From contig NC_049990.1 in assembly GCF_000003815.2 (NCBI RefSeq), forward strand, positions 10,268,601 to 10,314,602: a stretch of 46,002 nt of DNA, written 5' to 3'. This DNA is from Branchiostoma floridae (lineage: Eukaryota; Chordata; Leptocardii; Amphioxiformes; Branchiostomatidae). Below, in pieces: positions 45,101 through 45,748 of this stretch. The notes under the pieces are model-generated. The model worked only from the letters and a program-made list of their open reading frames with translations. It had not been told where the DNA came from and ran no database searches. Position 1 is the stretch's first letter; each line of letters starts with the position of its first letter. The position numbers were made by a program, and so were the translations under genes.

Positions 45101-45748
45101 TTCCTCAATGAAAATGTATGTAGCCATCTTGGATTATGTACCTTTTCCATCTATGCTGTTAGAAAAATCACACTATCAGTTATGTTCATCTTTATCTAAC
45201 ATCCAAATTACATAGAAAATGAGTGCTGCGTGCAACACCAAGGTAGGAGGAAAGACCACCCATTTACCAGTTACATTTTATTGCTTCTTCTATAGGAGTT
45301 TACCCAAAGGGCTGTGCAGCTTTTAGGATCATCTCTCCCAATATTGAGGCAGAGGAATCGGCTATTAAAGATGACTCTGGGATTGAGGATGTCCACTACA
45401 CAGAGGTGCTTTGAGTTTAACTTTAGTGGTCAATTTTTTTAGGAAAAGTGTTTGTATTTACTGAAAAGTATTTGTAAAAAAAAAAATCATTGAATTTGTA
45501 AAGGATACTACAAAATTTATAACTGATATACATGTATCTTTGTGTCAATATACACACATGTACATATATGTACCAAATAGAGTATAATTGTACTGAAAGA
45601 ATAAACTTTGTTTCCTTGTTTCCAGGACACACTGGTAGAGCTTTTGGAGAGGTGTGCCCAGGCCCTGGAGAAGGCAGAGAGATATGAGGTTCTGGGGGAG
45701 GTCTACAAACTCATCATCCCCATTTATGAGAAGAGGAGAGAGTTTCAG
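49..45748 (+). CDS. DOCK9: DOCK-D (zizimin) Rho-GTPase guanine-nucleotide exchange factor, 48 internal exons, open at both ends
   Basis: This is a DOCK-D family exchange factor; in vertebrates its members DOCK9/10/11 activate Cdc42 (DOCK10 also Rac) at membranes. Seen: 48 exons with GT-AG borders and matching phases give 1758 contiguous codons that align collinearly with human DOCK9/10/11 as I remember them. Partial-protein map: N-terminal zizimin segment 1-125, PH about 128-250, DHR-1 about 610-797, helical armadillo-like repeats about 798-1590, start of DHR-2 (lobe A) about 1591-1758. Exon 1 starts at an acceptor without an initiator Met, and the last exon ends at a donor, so the promoter, first exon(s) and catalytic DHR-2 lobes B and C are outside. 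Residue matches are mixed: an MHPELMK segment resembles DOCK11, other exons DOCK9 or DOCK10, consistent with a single pre-duplication orthologue. The symbol is a family label. Two antisense genes are nested in its introns. Confidence 0.95.
166..3472 (+). other. DOCK intron 1 (3.3 kb)
   Basis: Mostly AT-rich unique sequence. It holds a decayed two-stop open frame (925-1249) and a weak 87-nt exon candidate (3173-3259), both described separately. The pyrimidine tract just before 3473 serves exon 2. No other gene is supported. Confidence 0.8.
925..1249 (+). pseudogene. Coding-like relic with two in-frame stops
   Basis: One frame (codons from 925) is open for 53 codons, rich in ordinary protein composition ([19 protein letters not shown]), then meets TGA at 1084 and TAG at 1096. 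It then stays open in the same frame for about 50 codons beginning [17 protein letters not shown]. An AG acceptor-like site at 933-934 and a TCG/GTAGGT donor-like site at 1216-1222 frame it. I do not recognise the family. It could be a dead exon, a retro-fragment or chance. Confidence 0.35.
3473..3562 (+). CDS. DOCK9: DOCK exon 2
   Basis: Strong poly-T acceptor, donor gtagga; 90 nt, phase 0 to 0. Encodes [18 protein letters not shown], matching the STVP..AE..AQSLFVKE stretch of vertebrate zizimins with no length change relative to exon 1. Confidence 0.92.
3580..3768. repeat. Diverged tandem duplication, period about 104 bp
   Basis: The phrase attcagtcatgtgatgtt occurs at 3580 and 3684, followed in both copies by a catgtaattttca block, tttcattca, and tttctatgat. 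It lies directly downstream of the exon 2 donor and does not include the exon. Confidence 0.75.
3893..3975 (+). CDS. DOCK9: DOCK exon 3
   Basis: Acceptor tctttacag, donor gtaatc; 83 nt, phase 0 to 2. Encodes [19 protein letters not shown], the conserved (V/L)NYKYEDYSG..RQLP block of the family. Confidence 0.93.
4225..4291 (+). CDS. DOCK9: DOCK exon 4
   Basis: Acceptor ggccacag, donor gtacag; 67 nt, phase 2 to 0. Encodes [15 protein letters not shown], the acidic link that precedes the PH domain. Confidence 0.88.
4445..4546 (+). CDS. DOCK9: DOCK exon 5, start of PH domain
   Basis: Acceptor cttccacag, donor gtaagc; 102 nt, phase 0 to 0. [13 protein letters not shown] is the first beta-strand of a PH domain (vertebrate I-KxGWLYK). 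In PH domains this face, with the Lys/Arg of the next strand, binds phosphoinositide or membrane. Confidence 0.93.
5016..5147 (+). CDS. DOCK9: DOCK exon 6, PH domain core
   Basis: Acceptor tattccag, donor gtctgg (weak); 132 nt, phase 0 to 0. [19 protein letters not shown] and a following YYKDEK...GTIYLDSC are beta2 to beta5 of the PH domain. The basic KRR is the typical lipid-contacting site. Confidence 0.94.
5148..6295 (+). other. DOCK intron 6
   Basis: 1.15 kb with a gt-rich simple stretch near 5535-5575 and a possible 15-nt microexon at 5608-5622 (see findings). Nothing else recognised. Confidence 0.7.
6296..6455 (+). CDS. DOCK9: DOCK exon 7, end of PH domain
   Basis: Acceptor tgttgcag, donor gtgagt; 160 nt, phase 0 to 1. 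Contains the last strands and the C-terminal helix [14 protein letters not shown] with the invariant PH tryptophan. The last ~50 bp of this exon are repeated in decayed form four times in the following intron. Confidence 0.94.
6405..7068 (+). repeat. Tandem array derived from the 3' end of exon 7 plus flanking intron
   Basis: The exon phrase (t)ggtgcagagtaacat.gaggc recurs at 6572-6620, 6734-6796, 6858-6916 and 7037-7068. Starts of the tggt(g/a)cagag core are 6411, 6574, 6747, 6868 and 7041 (spacings 163, 173, 121, 173). The units also share intronic phrases such as aaaggctgttggtg and agaaagtctta. Copies 3 and 4 keep a gaaggag/gtaa donor-like end; copy 3 has TAG stops (cataggtcaggtag). These are exon-fragment duplications, not full exons. 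Confidence 0.88.
7265..7350 (+). CDS. DOCK9: DOCK exon 8
   Basis: Acceptor tattccag, donor gtcagg; 86 nt, phase 1 to 0. Encodes [13 protein letters not shown], resembling the [13 protein letters not shown] segment of DOCK11; Ser-rich linker after the PH domain. Confidence 0.9.
7760..7843 (+). CDS. DOCK9: DOCK exon 9
   Basis: Acceptor ttcccacag, donor gtttgt; 84 nt, phase 0 to 0. Encodes [18 protein letters not shown], the basic linker following the MHPELMK block, as in DOCK11 (YGRETEQLNKL). Confidence 0.88.
7955..8165. repeat. Tandem duplication, period about 108 bp
   Basis: aacttg.catgcaataaac occurs at 7955 and 8063. Both copies continue with atcaaaactgtatgtttta and a ttagttat-like block. 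Intronic, non-coding. Confidence 0.75.
8312..8458 (+). CDS. DOCK9: DOCK exon 10
   Basis: Acceptor tgttaaag, donor gtaagt; 147 nt, phase 0 to 0. Encodes [17 protein letters not shown] and ends GPVTN, matching FEEKFGKRILVKC..L and GPTTN of DOCK9. Strong protein match despite a modest acceptor. Confidence 0.92.
8459..10140 (+). other. DOCK intron 10 (1.7 kb)
   Basis: AT-rich; I see no gene, obvious repeat or mobile element in it. Confidence 0.6.
10141..10374 (+). CDS. DOCK9: DOCK exon 11
   Basis: Acceptor ccttccag, donor gtaact; 234 nt, phase 0 to 0. [18 protein letters not shown] then [12 protein letters not shown] are the conserved VEPFF..LSLFD..K and ISADFHVDLN family motifs; ends EEWLQYPHQ. 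Confidence 0.95.
10934..11427. mobile_element. Fold-back MITE with 87-bp terminal inverted repeats and 8-bp target duplication
   Basis: The left arm 10934-11020 and right arm 11341-11427 are inverted copies with no gaps and only about 7 mismatches in 87. The ends read cac/cat then cctcccacacaggg. Directly outside, aacatttc stands at 10926-10933 and again at 11428-11435, an 8-bp target-site duplication as made by hAT-type transposases. The 320-bp core carries no open frame and has sub-repeats (cattaatatt twice; cccatcag / ctgatggg). Non-autonomous and intronic. Confidence 0.88.
11935..12057 (+). CDS. DOCK9: DOCK exon 12
   Basis: Acceptor tgtccgcag, donor gtaggg; 123 nt, phase 0 to 0. [20 protein letters not shown] matches G(I)FSVTCPHPDIFLVARIEK of vertebrates almost position for position. 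Confidence 0.96.
12335..12417 (+). CDS. DOCK9: DOCK exon 13
   Basis: Acceptor ctttttttag, donor gtacaa; 83 nt, phase 0 to 2. [17 protein letters not shown] matches [16 protein letters not shown]. Confidence 0.95.
12965..13087 (+). CDS. DOCK9: DOCK exon 14
   Basis: Acceptor gtttctag, donor gtgagg; 123 nt, phase 2 to 2. [19 protein letters not shown] corresponds to FS.IYRQDS.KLS.EDMLK. Confidence 0.93.
13336..13415 (+). CDS. DOCK9: DOCK exon 15
   Basis: Acceptor ctttttccag, donor gtaaag; 80 nt, phase 2 to 1. [15 protein letters not shown] equals the RKPEKM.KL..I.G.L family block just before DHR-1. Confidence 0.93.
13690..13740. repeat. CT-rich microsatellite
   Basis: Interrupted (ct)n/(ccctct)n run in intron 15; non-coding simple sequence. 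Confidence 0.95.
14023..14207 (+). CDS. DOCK9: DOCK exon 16, entry to DHR-1
   Basis: Acceptor cctttccag, donor gtgggt; 185 nt, phase 1 to 0. EVEEFVP-like REIEEFLPE and [20 protein letters not shown] open the DHR-1 (C2-like, lipid-binding) domain. Confidence 0.95.
14439..14504 (+). CDS. DOCK9: DOCK exon 17 (DHR-1)
   Basis: Acceptor gtgcaaag, donor gtaaga; 66 nt, phase 0 to 0. [17 protein letters not shown] is a DHR-1 strand nearly identical to vertebrate [14 protein letters not shown]. Confidence 0.96.
14766..14858 (+). CDS. DOCK9: DOCK exon 18 (DHR-1)
   Basis: Acceptor ttcatag, donor gtttgt; 93 nt, phase 0 to 0. [19 protein letters not shown] followed by [12 protein letters not shown] matches CIYG.PGGPVFT...AAVLHHHQNPEFYDE. 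Confidence 0.96.
15161..15341. mobile_element. Old copy of the CGCGG fold-back MITE family
   Basis: Starts atgtaaatgcggattt and ends tttttgcatatgcag. The internal order (gttttgactttgtgg, gaagcgtccaccgttaaaac, cgtgaacat) follows the better preserved element at 29811-30026, with many substitutions. Confidence 0.65.
15413..15662. mobile_element. hAT-like MITE, copy 1
   Basis: Begins cagggttgtagtcagc and ends gctggctacaaccctg, a near-perfect terminal inverted repeat starting CAGGG as in hAT elements. Interior shares phrases with 34162-34437 (gattttgaatgg, gaaaattttgaaa, cagaggacgga). Flanking octamers ccatgaag and ccataaat could be an eroded 8-bp target duplication. No coding capacity. Confidence 0.8.
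15721..15844 (+). CDS. DOCK9: DOCK exon 19 (DHR-1)
   Basis: Acceptor ggatttcag, donor gtgggt; 124 nt, phase 0 to 1. [20 protein letters not shown] is a hallmark DHR-1 stretch. Confidence 0.96.
16030..16066 (+). CDS. DOCK9: DOCK exon 20 (DHR-1), short
   Basis: Acceptor ctgctctag, donor gtgagt; 37 nt, phase 1 to 2. [13 protein letters not shown] matches VG(Y/F)(S/A)W.PLLKDGR. Phases bridge exons 19 and 21 exactly. Confidence 0.93.
16330..16417 (+). CDS. DOCK9: DOCK exon 21 (DHR-1)
   Basis: Acceptor tctctttag, donor gtaagg; 88 nt, phase 2 to 0. [12 protein letters not shown] matches IPVSANLPSGYL. Confidence 0.94.
16716..16802 (+). CDS. DOCK9: DOCK exon 22 (end of DHR-1)
   Basis: Acceptor tatctcag, donor gtaacc; 87 nt, phase 0 to 0. 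[20 protein letters not shown] matches [20 protein letters not shown]. Confidence 0.96.
16840..17145. repeat. Degenerate minisatellite, about five units of 60-75 bp
   Basis: The motif atgatcacatttcagtacca followed by tggacacaaccatgt recurs with changes from 16840 to 17145. Intronic (intron 22), not part of an exon. Confidence 0.8.
17170..17360 (-). mobile_element. 3' remnant of a LINE (RT C-terminal tail) on the minus strand
   Basis: On the minus strand, codons 17351 down to the TAA at 17240-17238 read [20 protein letters not shown] and on to a stop. The pattern WN.L....V.A.S.NSFK..L is the usual C-terminus of CR1/L2/RTE-like reverse-transcriptase proteins. A GC-rich 3' UTR follows, ending in a tatagatacagatac tail near 17170. 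Only the tail end is present, as expected for a 5'-truncated insertion. Confidence 0.72.
17486..17575 (+). CDS. DOCK9: DOCK exon 23
   Basis: Acceptor atgttcag, donor gtaaat; 90 nt, phase 0 to 0. [12 protein letters not shown] matches QHLHNFFQYCQK, the first segment after DHR-1. Confidence 0.92.
17951..18066 (+). CDS. DOCK9: DOCK exon 24
   Basis: Acceptor tccctgtag, donor gtcagc; 116 nt, phase 0 to 2. SLHA then [17 protein letters not shown] matches [14 protein letters not shown], helical middle region. Confidence 0.95.
18353..18422 (+). CDS. DOCK9: DOCK exon 25
   Basis: Acceptor ccttttcag, donor gtaagg; 70 nt, phase 2 to 0. [19 protein letters not shown] matches RVIIHVVAQCHEEGLESHL. Confidence 0.93.
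18620..18745 (+). CDS. DOCK9: DOCK exon 26
   Basis: Acceptor ttgttacag, donor gtaagt; 126 nt, phase 0 to 0. [15 protein letters not shown] matches KTVHEELTKSMTTIL. Confidence 0.95.
19035..19106 (+). CDS. DOCK9: DOCK exon 27
   Basis: Acceptor tctcccacag, donor gtaagg; 72 nt, phase 0 to 0. [18 protein letters not shown] matches YSWFFF...IKSMAQHLI. Confidence 0.96.
19422..19568 (+). CDS. DOCK9: DOCK exon 28
   Basis: Acceptor cacacacag, donor gtaact; 147 nt, phase 0 to 0. [20 protein letters not shown] matches RFPASYHHAVETVVNMLMPH. Clearly GC-richer than the surrounding intron. Confidence 0.96.
19903..19986 (+). CDS. DOCK9: DOCK exon 29
   Basis: Acceptor actctttcag, donor gtaggt; 84 nt, phase 0 to 0. 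[19 protein letters not shown] matches [19 protein letters not shown]. Confidence 0.96.
19987..20776 (+). other. DOCK intron 29
   Basis: About 0.8 kb. A cluster with two CCAAT-type pentamers in opposite orientation (attgg near 20344, ccaat near 20375) and tacgtaa between them is the only thing that stands out. I do not claim a regulatory role. Confidence 0.5.
20777..20885 (+). CDS. DOCK9: DOCK exon 30
   Basis: Acceptor ctgtttcag, donor gtgggc; 109 nt, phase 0 to 1. [20 protein letters not shown] matches [20 protein letters not shown]; ends HRFQ followed by one base of the next codon. Confidence 0.96.
21138..21212 (+). CDS. DOCK9: Candidate cassette exon 30a
   Basis: 75 nt, open in the required phase (1 to 1), between catgtccag and gtaaga. 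Spliced in, it would add 25 residues including [19 protein letters not shown] and an acidic IDIED end, without disturbing the frame of exons 30 and 31. The acceptor's pyrimidine tract is poor. Vertebrate DOCK10 has extra residues at this same point of the protein, a region tolerant of insertion. Confidence 0.5.
22163..22195 (+). CDS. DOCK9: Candidate cassette microexon 30b
   Basis: 33 nt with a good pyrimidine-rich acceptor (tcctcattccgatag) and gtacca donor; phase 1 to 1, adding 11 residues ([11 protein letters not shown]). It is compatible with exon 30 or 30a upstream and exon 31 downstream. Confidence 0.45.
23062..23240 (+). CDS. DOCK9: DOCK exon 31
   Basis: Acceptor ctttcccag, donor gtattt; 179 nt, phase 1 to 0. 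[18 protein letters not shown] and KHSFDDRY are strongly conserved family blocks. Followed by a 4.6-kb intron hosting an antisense LRR gene. Confidence 0.96.
23883..25556 (-). CDS. Type I transmembrane leucine-rich-repeat receptor, nested antisense in DOCK intron 31
   Basis: Uninterrupted frame. The frame extends to an ATG at 25610, but a 3' splice site (ttcgtag/gcaac, exon from 25561) lies just before the ATG at 25556, and that Met is followed by a good signal peptide ([20 protein letters not shown]). I therefore start at 25556 (557 residues; numbering below counts from the 25610 ATG). Domains: Cys-flanked LRRNT (C40, C44, C48, C50), about ten 24-residue LRRs (64-325), LRRCT with NPWQCDC and C330, C332, C353, C374, a Ser/Thr/Pro stalk with degenerate repeats (380-525), a membrane helix (531-554) and a 21-residue tail without a TIR or other signalling domain. 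Such ectodomains bind proteins at the cell surface, in adhesion or recognition. The class includes GPIb-like, LRRTM-like and VLR-like proteins; the specific family is not assignable here. Confidence 0.93.
   Translation of the reverse strand: MSTNVLVLLLIILKETGPTEACSSSCSPVCDCSSRGLTSVPQDLPTNITELNLGNNALTTLSQSDFSKYRNLTEISLQHNQISIIHNTIFHTLSSLKYLYLDDNKLTSLFTGTFEGLGNLRILWLKRNNLSSLPGDIFVGLGNLYILHLENNQLATLATDIFVGLGNLNTLYIEHNQLITLPADIFSRLNRLYILDLSYNHINTIEAGTFDVTSSLLHLYLQGNNISEIAVGTFANLPGLLKLDIFFNHINTFPVELTNNINRSKLYALSMQNNKMETLPYLAYDILASVYSVDISYWQSHTADIGNNPWQCDCRMLPFRAKMTGRHPFENQIICAGPSNLRGQYLKNVSFADLICEQTTAAANSTLGTSTDFVQSGYFTSVEPNSSPNTDTTGDADTTPDLPSIDTPSSDHSENTTLMIQTSSPILTTTGNIDSTPGMPTVSTSSFDQPGKPSSSQTADTTSYFDSTPGLHEESTSIPPFAQSGKPTFLTLAYSSVSSGTITDPNPGVFSLTTFLAAFLSVVGGLLLICAMLYTIRYIYRIKTSPLPEPSTVVCNT
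25561..25767 (-). other. 5'-UTR intron of the nested LRR gene
   Basis: On the minus strand, CCAG/GTGAGA marks a near-consensus donor with the exon ending at 25767. TTCGTAG/GC marks the acceptor with the next exon starting at 25561, five bases before the chosen ATG. The intron itself is 25562-25766 (205 bp). Confidence 0.7.
25814..25871 (-). promoter_or_regulatory. Candidate TATA boxes of the LRR gene
   Basis: Minus-strand TATAAAAC at 25821-25814 and TATAAAG at 25871-25865 stand about 50-100 bp upstream of the 5'-UTR donor. Either would give a short non-coding first exon ending at 25767. Motif-based only. Confidence 0.35.
27081..27160 (+). pseudogene. tRNA-derived sequence (degenerate tRNA or SINE head)
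   Basis: An A-box-like tggctgagcggtcta is followed 40 nt later by a B-box-like gggtttgaatccca that folds as a T-arm. The D-arm wording resembles tRNA-Leu/Ser. The acceptor ends do not pair and the anticodon stem is broken, so I treat it as a tRNA pseudogene or a SINE remnant rather than a working tRNA. Confidence 0.45.
27172..27540. repeat. Diverged direct duplication, period about 220 bp
   Basis: agcaaatccc stands at 27181 and 27401. Both copies continue with agataatac, accaatttaag, cagtcaagtttgt.ccacct and atgtgcatga.atttagaag. Intronic. Confidence 0.8.
27799..28081 (+). CDS. DOCK9: DOCK exon 32, helix plus Ser/Thr/Pro-rich loop
   Basis: Acceptor gccccccag, donor gtgtgt; 283 nt, phase 0 to 1. 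[20 protein letters not shown] is conserved. The remaining ~65 residues ([18 protein letters not shown] and onward) are low-complexity, matching the variable disordered loop found here in DOCK9/10/11. Confidence 0.94.
28161..28459. mobile_element. Inverted-repeat element with poly-C/CA expansion
   Basis: Left arm ttcacctata...ggttaacctatatccgttgtattta (28161-28201) is mirrored by aaatacaacgggtataggtta...aggtataggtgaa (28391-28459). The right arm has been split by a run of C's (28420-28433) and CA repeats. No target duplication is recognisable. Confidence 0.65.
28701..28736 (+). CDS. DOCK9: DOCK microexon 33
   Basis: Acceptor tttgttgcag, donor gtattt; 36 nt, phase 1 to 1, encoding [11 protein letters not shown]. 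Being a symmetric multiple of three inside a disordered loop, it may be optional. Confidence 0.72.
28955..29129 (+). CDS. DOCK9: DOCK exon 34
   Basis: Acceptor aaccctgcag, donor gtgtgt; 175 nt, phase 1 to 2. [18 protein letters not shown] resembles the NADSRGSLISTDSGNSLPE part of the DOCK9 loop. Confidence 0.93.
29645..29751 (+). CDS. DOCK9: DOCK exon 35
   Basis: Acceptor atttgcccttag, donor gtaaga; 107 nt, phase 2 to 1. [20 protein letters not shown] matches LDQSEIKSLLMCFLYILKSM. Confidence 0.95.
29811..30026. mobile_element. CGCGG fold-back MITE, best preserved copy
   Basis: Terminal inverted repeats read aatactgtaaatgcatttaa then gttcgcgg, and, inverted, ccgcgaac then atatctgcatttacagtatt. 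The interior is a further imperfect palindrome rich in cgcgg/ccgcg. 216 bp, no open frame; CpG-rich against an AT-rich intron. Confidence 0.82.
30027..30933 (+). other. Remainder of DOCK intron 35
   Basis: About 0.9 kb, AT-rich, with a pyrimidine tract feeding exon 36; nothing else recognised. Confidence 0.5.
30934..31000 (+). CDS. DOCK9: DOCK exon 36
   Basis: Acceptor cttcccccag, donor gtaagt; 67 nt, phase 1 to 2. [20 protein letters not shown] corresponds to FTYWNKASTSELMDFFTISE. Confidence 0.94.
31451..31501 (+). CDS. DOCK9: DOCK exon 37
   Basis: Acceptor ccacttgtag, donor gtgggt; 51 nt, phase 2 to 2. [15 protein letters not shown] matches VCLHQFQYMGKRYIA. Confidence 0.94.
31502..33270 (+). 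other. DOCK intron 37 (1.8 kb)
   Basis: Vertebrate DOCK10/DOCK11 carry extra exons at this point of the protein. I looked for an in-phase counterpart and found none convincing. AT-rich, no gene. Confidence 0.55.
33271..33398 (+). CDS. DOCK9: DOCK exon 38
   Basis: Acceptor gtttccacag, donor gtgagt; 128 nt, phase 2 to 1. Encodes [19 protein letters not shown] and [15 protein letters not shown]; variable linker, identified by phase, splice sites and position rather than strong homology. Confidence 0.88.
33415..33640. repeat. Short minisatellite interrupted by a hairpin-bearing insert
   Basis: Units like acagaacaaggtaggactgat appear at about 33417, 33461, 33493 and, after a roughly 100-bp GC-rich insert, at 33610. 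The insert carries ctctcg...cgagag (33553-33590) flanking gggg/cccc, a possible hairpin. Confidence 0.45.
34019..34119 (+). CDS. DOCK9: DOCK exon 39
   Basis: Acceptor ttttctccag, donor gtaaag; 101 nt, phase 1 to 0. [20 protein letters not shown] matches SLLEANIATEVCLTALDTLS. Confidence 0.96.
34162..34437. mobile_element. hAT-like MITE, copy 2, with intact 8-bp target duplication
   Basis: Inverted termini cagtgttctagccag / ctggttagaaccct. Directly flanking, ccatagac occurs at 34154-34161 and 34438-34445. The interior is related to 15413-15662 (gattttgaatgg, ggaaaattttgaaa, cagaggacgga). No coding capacity. Confidence 0.85.
34527..34571 (+). CDS. DOCK9: DOCK exon 40, short
   Basis: Acceptor atgaaacag, donor gtaggt; 45 nt, phase 0 to 0. 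[15 protein letters not shown] matches NQLLADHGHNPLMKK. The next intron is 5 kb and hosts an antisense gene. Confidence 0.92.
34764..34769 (-). other. Candidate polyadenylation signal of the Glu-rich gene
   Basis: Minus-strand AATAAA, about 480 nt past the stop codon at 35251. An ATTAAA variant lies at 34805-34800. Motif-based only. Confidence 0.3.
35251..37704 (-). CDS. 817-residue glutamate-rich protein of unknown family, nested antisense in DOCK intron 40
   Basis: One uninterrupted 818-codon frame with a good start context (aacaagATGGCT). Layout: N-terminal head 1-145 with C6, C12, C15 and two Thr/Val-rich stretches (residues 56-75 and 114-140, e.g. [20 protein letters not shown]); a T-MM-EI---L-KKEEE motif (165-180); a very Glu/Val/Lys-rich region about 189-576 containing two 90-residue tandem copies (397-486, 487-576); a mixed-composition part (577-708); a second T-MM-EI-L-KKEEE motif (711-729); a Lys/Asp/Glu-rich stretch; and a basic tail with KLLRCMLPC and a final PRKGKKA. 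No signal peptide or membrane helix. I do not recognise the family; neurofilament-tail-like or cytoskeletal-linker roles are only compositional analogies. The non-repetitive ends make a real protein much likelier than an artefact of purine-rich DNA. Confidence 0.85.
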   Translation of the reverse strand: MASDTCTDDLGCDDCDATYYSILADIQKTVGEVEGTLLEGDNNVDATEVKQELRETTIVSETIVTNYSTQVTVTTTQAEKHLQISATEPPDTTEPEGDFAAETGGTPDIPPRCIITTVTKTMTSDDGREVTSTEVSTQEQPNSLGEEEAHLKVSLSATKEIEENTTMMQEILSTLAKKEEEKKQENCMVETEEVEEQEVEKEGGEERKANLNGNSIEQKVLKEEEGVDNVEKEDVEEEDIKQDAVETALKERDAQESEVDNGRVEESEEEEREVDNEVVMRAEAENEEKEVAEQTGEEENKEEEEGVNEEEKDNEVTKGMEEGKVEEDNEVEKEVDEGNMEDNEVEEEDVKEEEEKEVEEEGVKEEKDGESIVEEKGEEDEQQEECEVKGEEVEEAQVKENAVEEEVEEGDEVEATEKAENAEDKDEKEMVEKKEKEGEDKSADGKDVIEGGTVEEDEKLEDEEEGEAKNETDLNDGDDVEEVVEVQVEKNAVEEEVDEGDEVETEEKAENTEVEDENEVAEGEEKEKVEKNAEEKNAVEKDVMEEGTVEEEKLEHKEEGEEENEVDLEDGDDEPITHIKPSDEESEDSTEKTALGAQEETIDKDITSELTELEIHVAIPDEVSDTASPTSDKGTQYPPNKALFTFPDDIPYIDGAESGEEPEDKTEAKKEPITQARKESGDGTKTETVFALEEANAKDTDNEDTNKPDDTAMMDEIMAALGRKKEEEAKRKKEKDEGEEDNKEREKEDDKGAKGKDLDADDQKDADDEKDGKTAKPKDEEGENVEKPEEEEKKKKKRPKLLRCMLPCVYPRKGKKA
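35977..36516 (-). repeat. Tandem 270-bp (90-codon) duplication inside the Glu-rich gene
   Basis: The copies run 36516-36247 and 36246-35977 on the minus strand. Both open with (K)NAVEEEV(E/D)EGDEVE and pass through EKAEN, then a GTVEE...EKLE block to DL(N/E)DGDD. The protein copies align with few gaps, so the duplication is fairly young or constrained. Confidence 0.8.
38193..38200 (-). promoter_or_regulatory. Candidate TATA box of the Glu-rich gene
   Basis: Minus-strand TATAAAAT about 490 bp upstream of the ATG. A second TATAAAG-like site lies near 38255. The 5' leader between could contain an intron. Motif-based only. Confidence 0.3.
39530..39622 (+). CDS. DOCK9: DOCK exon 41
   Basis: Acceptor ctcttccag, donor gtgaga; 93 nt, phase 0 to 0. 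[18 protein letters not shown] matches VFDVYLCFLQKHQSETAL. Confidence 0.96.
39626..39690. repeat. (ATTC)n/(ATCC)n microsatellite
   Basis: Tetranucleotide run directly after the exon 41 donor; two related units (attc, then atcc, then attc). Confidence 0.95.
39764..39820 (+). CDS. DOCK9: DOCK exon 42
   Basis: Acceptor gtttctgcag, donor gtaaga; 57 nt, phase 0 to 0. [19 protein letters not shown] matches FPSTFYEGRADMCAALCYE. Confidence 0.94.
39821..41431 (+). other. DOCK intron 42 (1.6 kb)
   Basis: AT-rich; no gene or recognised mobile element seen. Confidence 0.55.
41432..41557 (+). CDS. DOCK9: DOCK exon 43
   Basis: Acceptor acttgacag, donor gtaagt; 126 nt, phase 0 to 0. [20 protein letters not shown] followed by [14 protein letters not shown] matches [20 protein letters not shown]...FLMRNNF. 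Confidence 0.96.
41984..42097 (+). CDS. DOCK9: DOCK exon 44
   Basis: Acceptor gttttcag, donor gtgggt; 114 nt, phase 0 to 0. [20 protein letters not shown] matches VIISVSQLIADVVGIGGTRF; leads into DHR-2. Confidence 0.96.
42357..42575. mobile_element. CGCGG fold-back MITE, diverged copy
   Basis: Starts tactgtaaatgcctttgag and ends gtgcatttacagta, with gagaaaatggact and gtggtgg in the same order as 29811-30026. 219 bp, almost the same length as that copy (216 bp). Confidence 0.75.
42576..43542 (+). other. Remainder of DOCK intron 44
   Basis: About 1 kb; no gene seen. The stretch 42700-43020 is somewhat GC-richer but has no sustained open frame. Confidence 0.5.
43543..43758 (+). CDS. DOCK9: DOCK exon 45, start of DHR-2 (lobe A)
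   Basis: Acceptor tgtgttacag, donor gtgagt; 216 nt, phase 0 to 0. [20 protein letters not shown] and the next ~20 residues appear identical to human DOCK9. Lobe A of DHR-2 stabilises the GEF domain and mediates dimerisation in DOCK proteins. Confidence 0.97.
44305..44362 (+). CDS. DOCK9: DOCK exon 46 (DHR-2 lobe A)
   Basis: Acceptor ttcttccag, donor gtaagt; 58 nt, phase 0 to 1. [19 protein letters not shown] matches AAMCYVHV.ALVAEYL.RK. Confidence 0.96.
44775..44813 (+). CDS. DOCK9: Candidate cassette microexon 46a
   Basis: 39 nt, phase 1 to 1, strong acceptor (tgcctttcag) and donor (aaag/gtacag). It would insert [13 protein letters not shown] between exons 46 and 47 without a frame change. 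Vertebrate DOCK9 and DOCK10 both have isoform or paralogue insertions at this very position (after L.RK, before the ..F..ITPNI block), as far as I recall, so an optional exon here is plausible. Confidence 0.6.
45296..45405 (+). CDS. DOCK9: DOCK exon 47 (DHR-2 lobe A)
   Basis: Acceptor cttctatag, donor gtgctt (weak); 110 nt, phase 1 to 0. [15 protein letters not shown] then GIEDVHYTE matches CTAFRVITPNIDEEA...MQDVHFNE. Confidence 0.95.
45626..45748 (+). CDS. DOCK9: DOCK exon 48 (last in window, DHR-2 lobe A)
   Basis: Acceptor tgtttccag, donor gtaagt; 123 nt, phase 0 to 0. [15 protein letters not shown] matches [15 protein letters not shown]. The gene continues beyond 46002; 45749-46002 is intron. 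Confidence 0.97.
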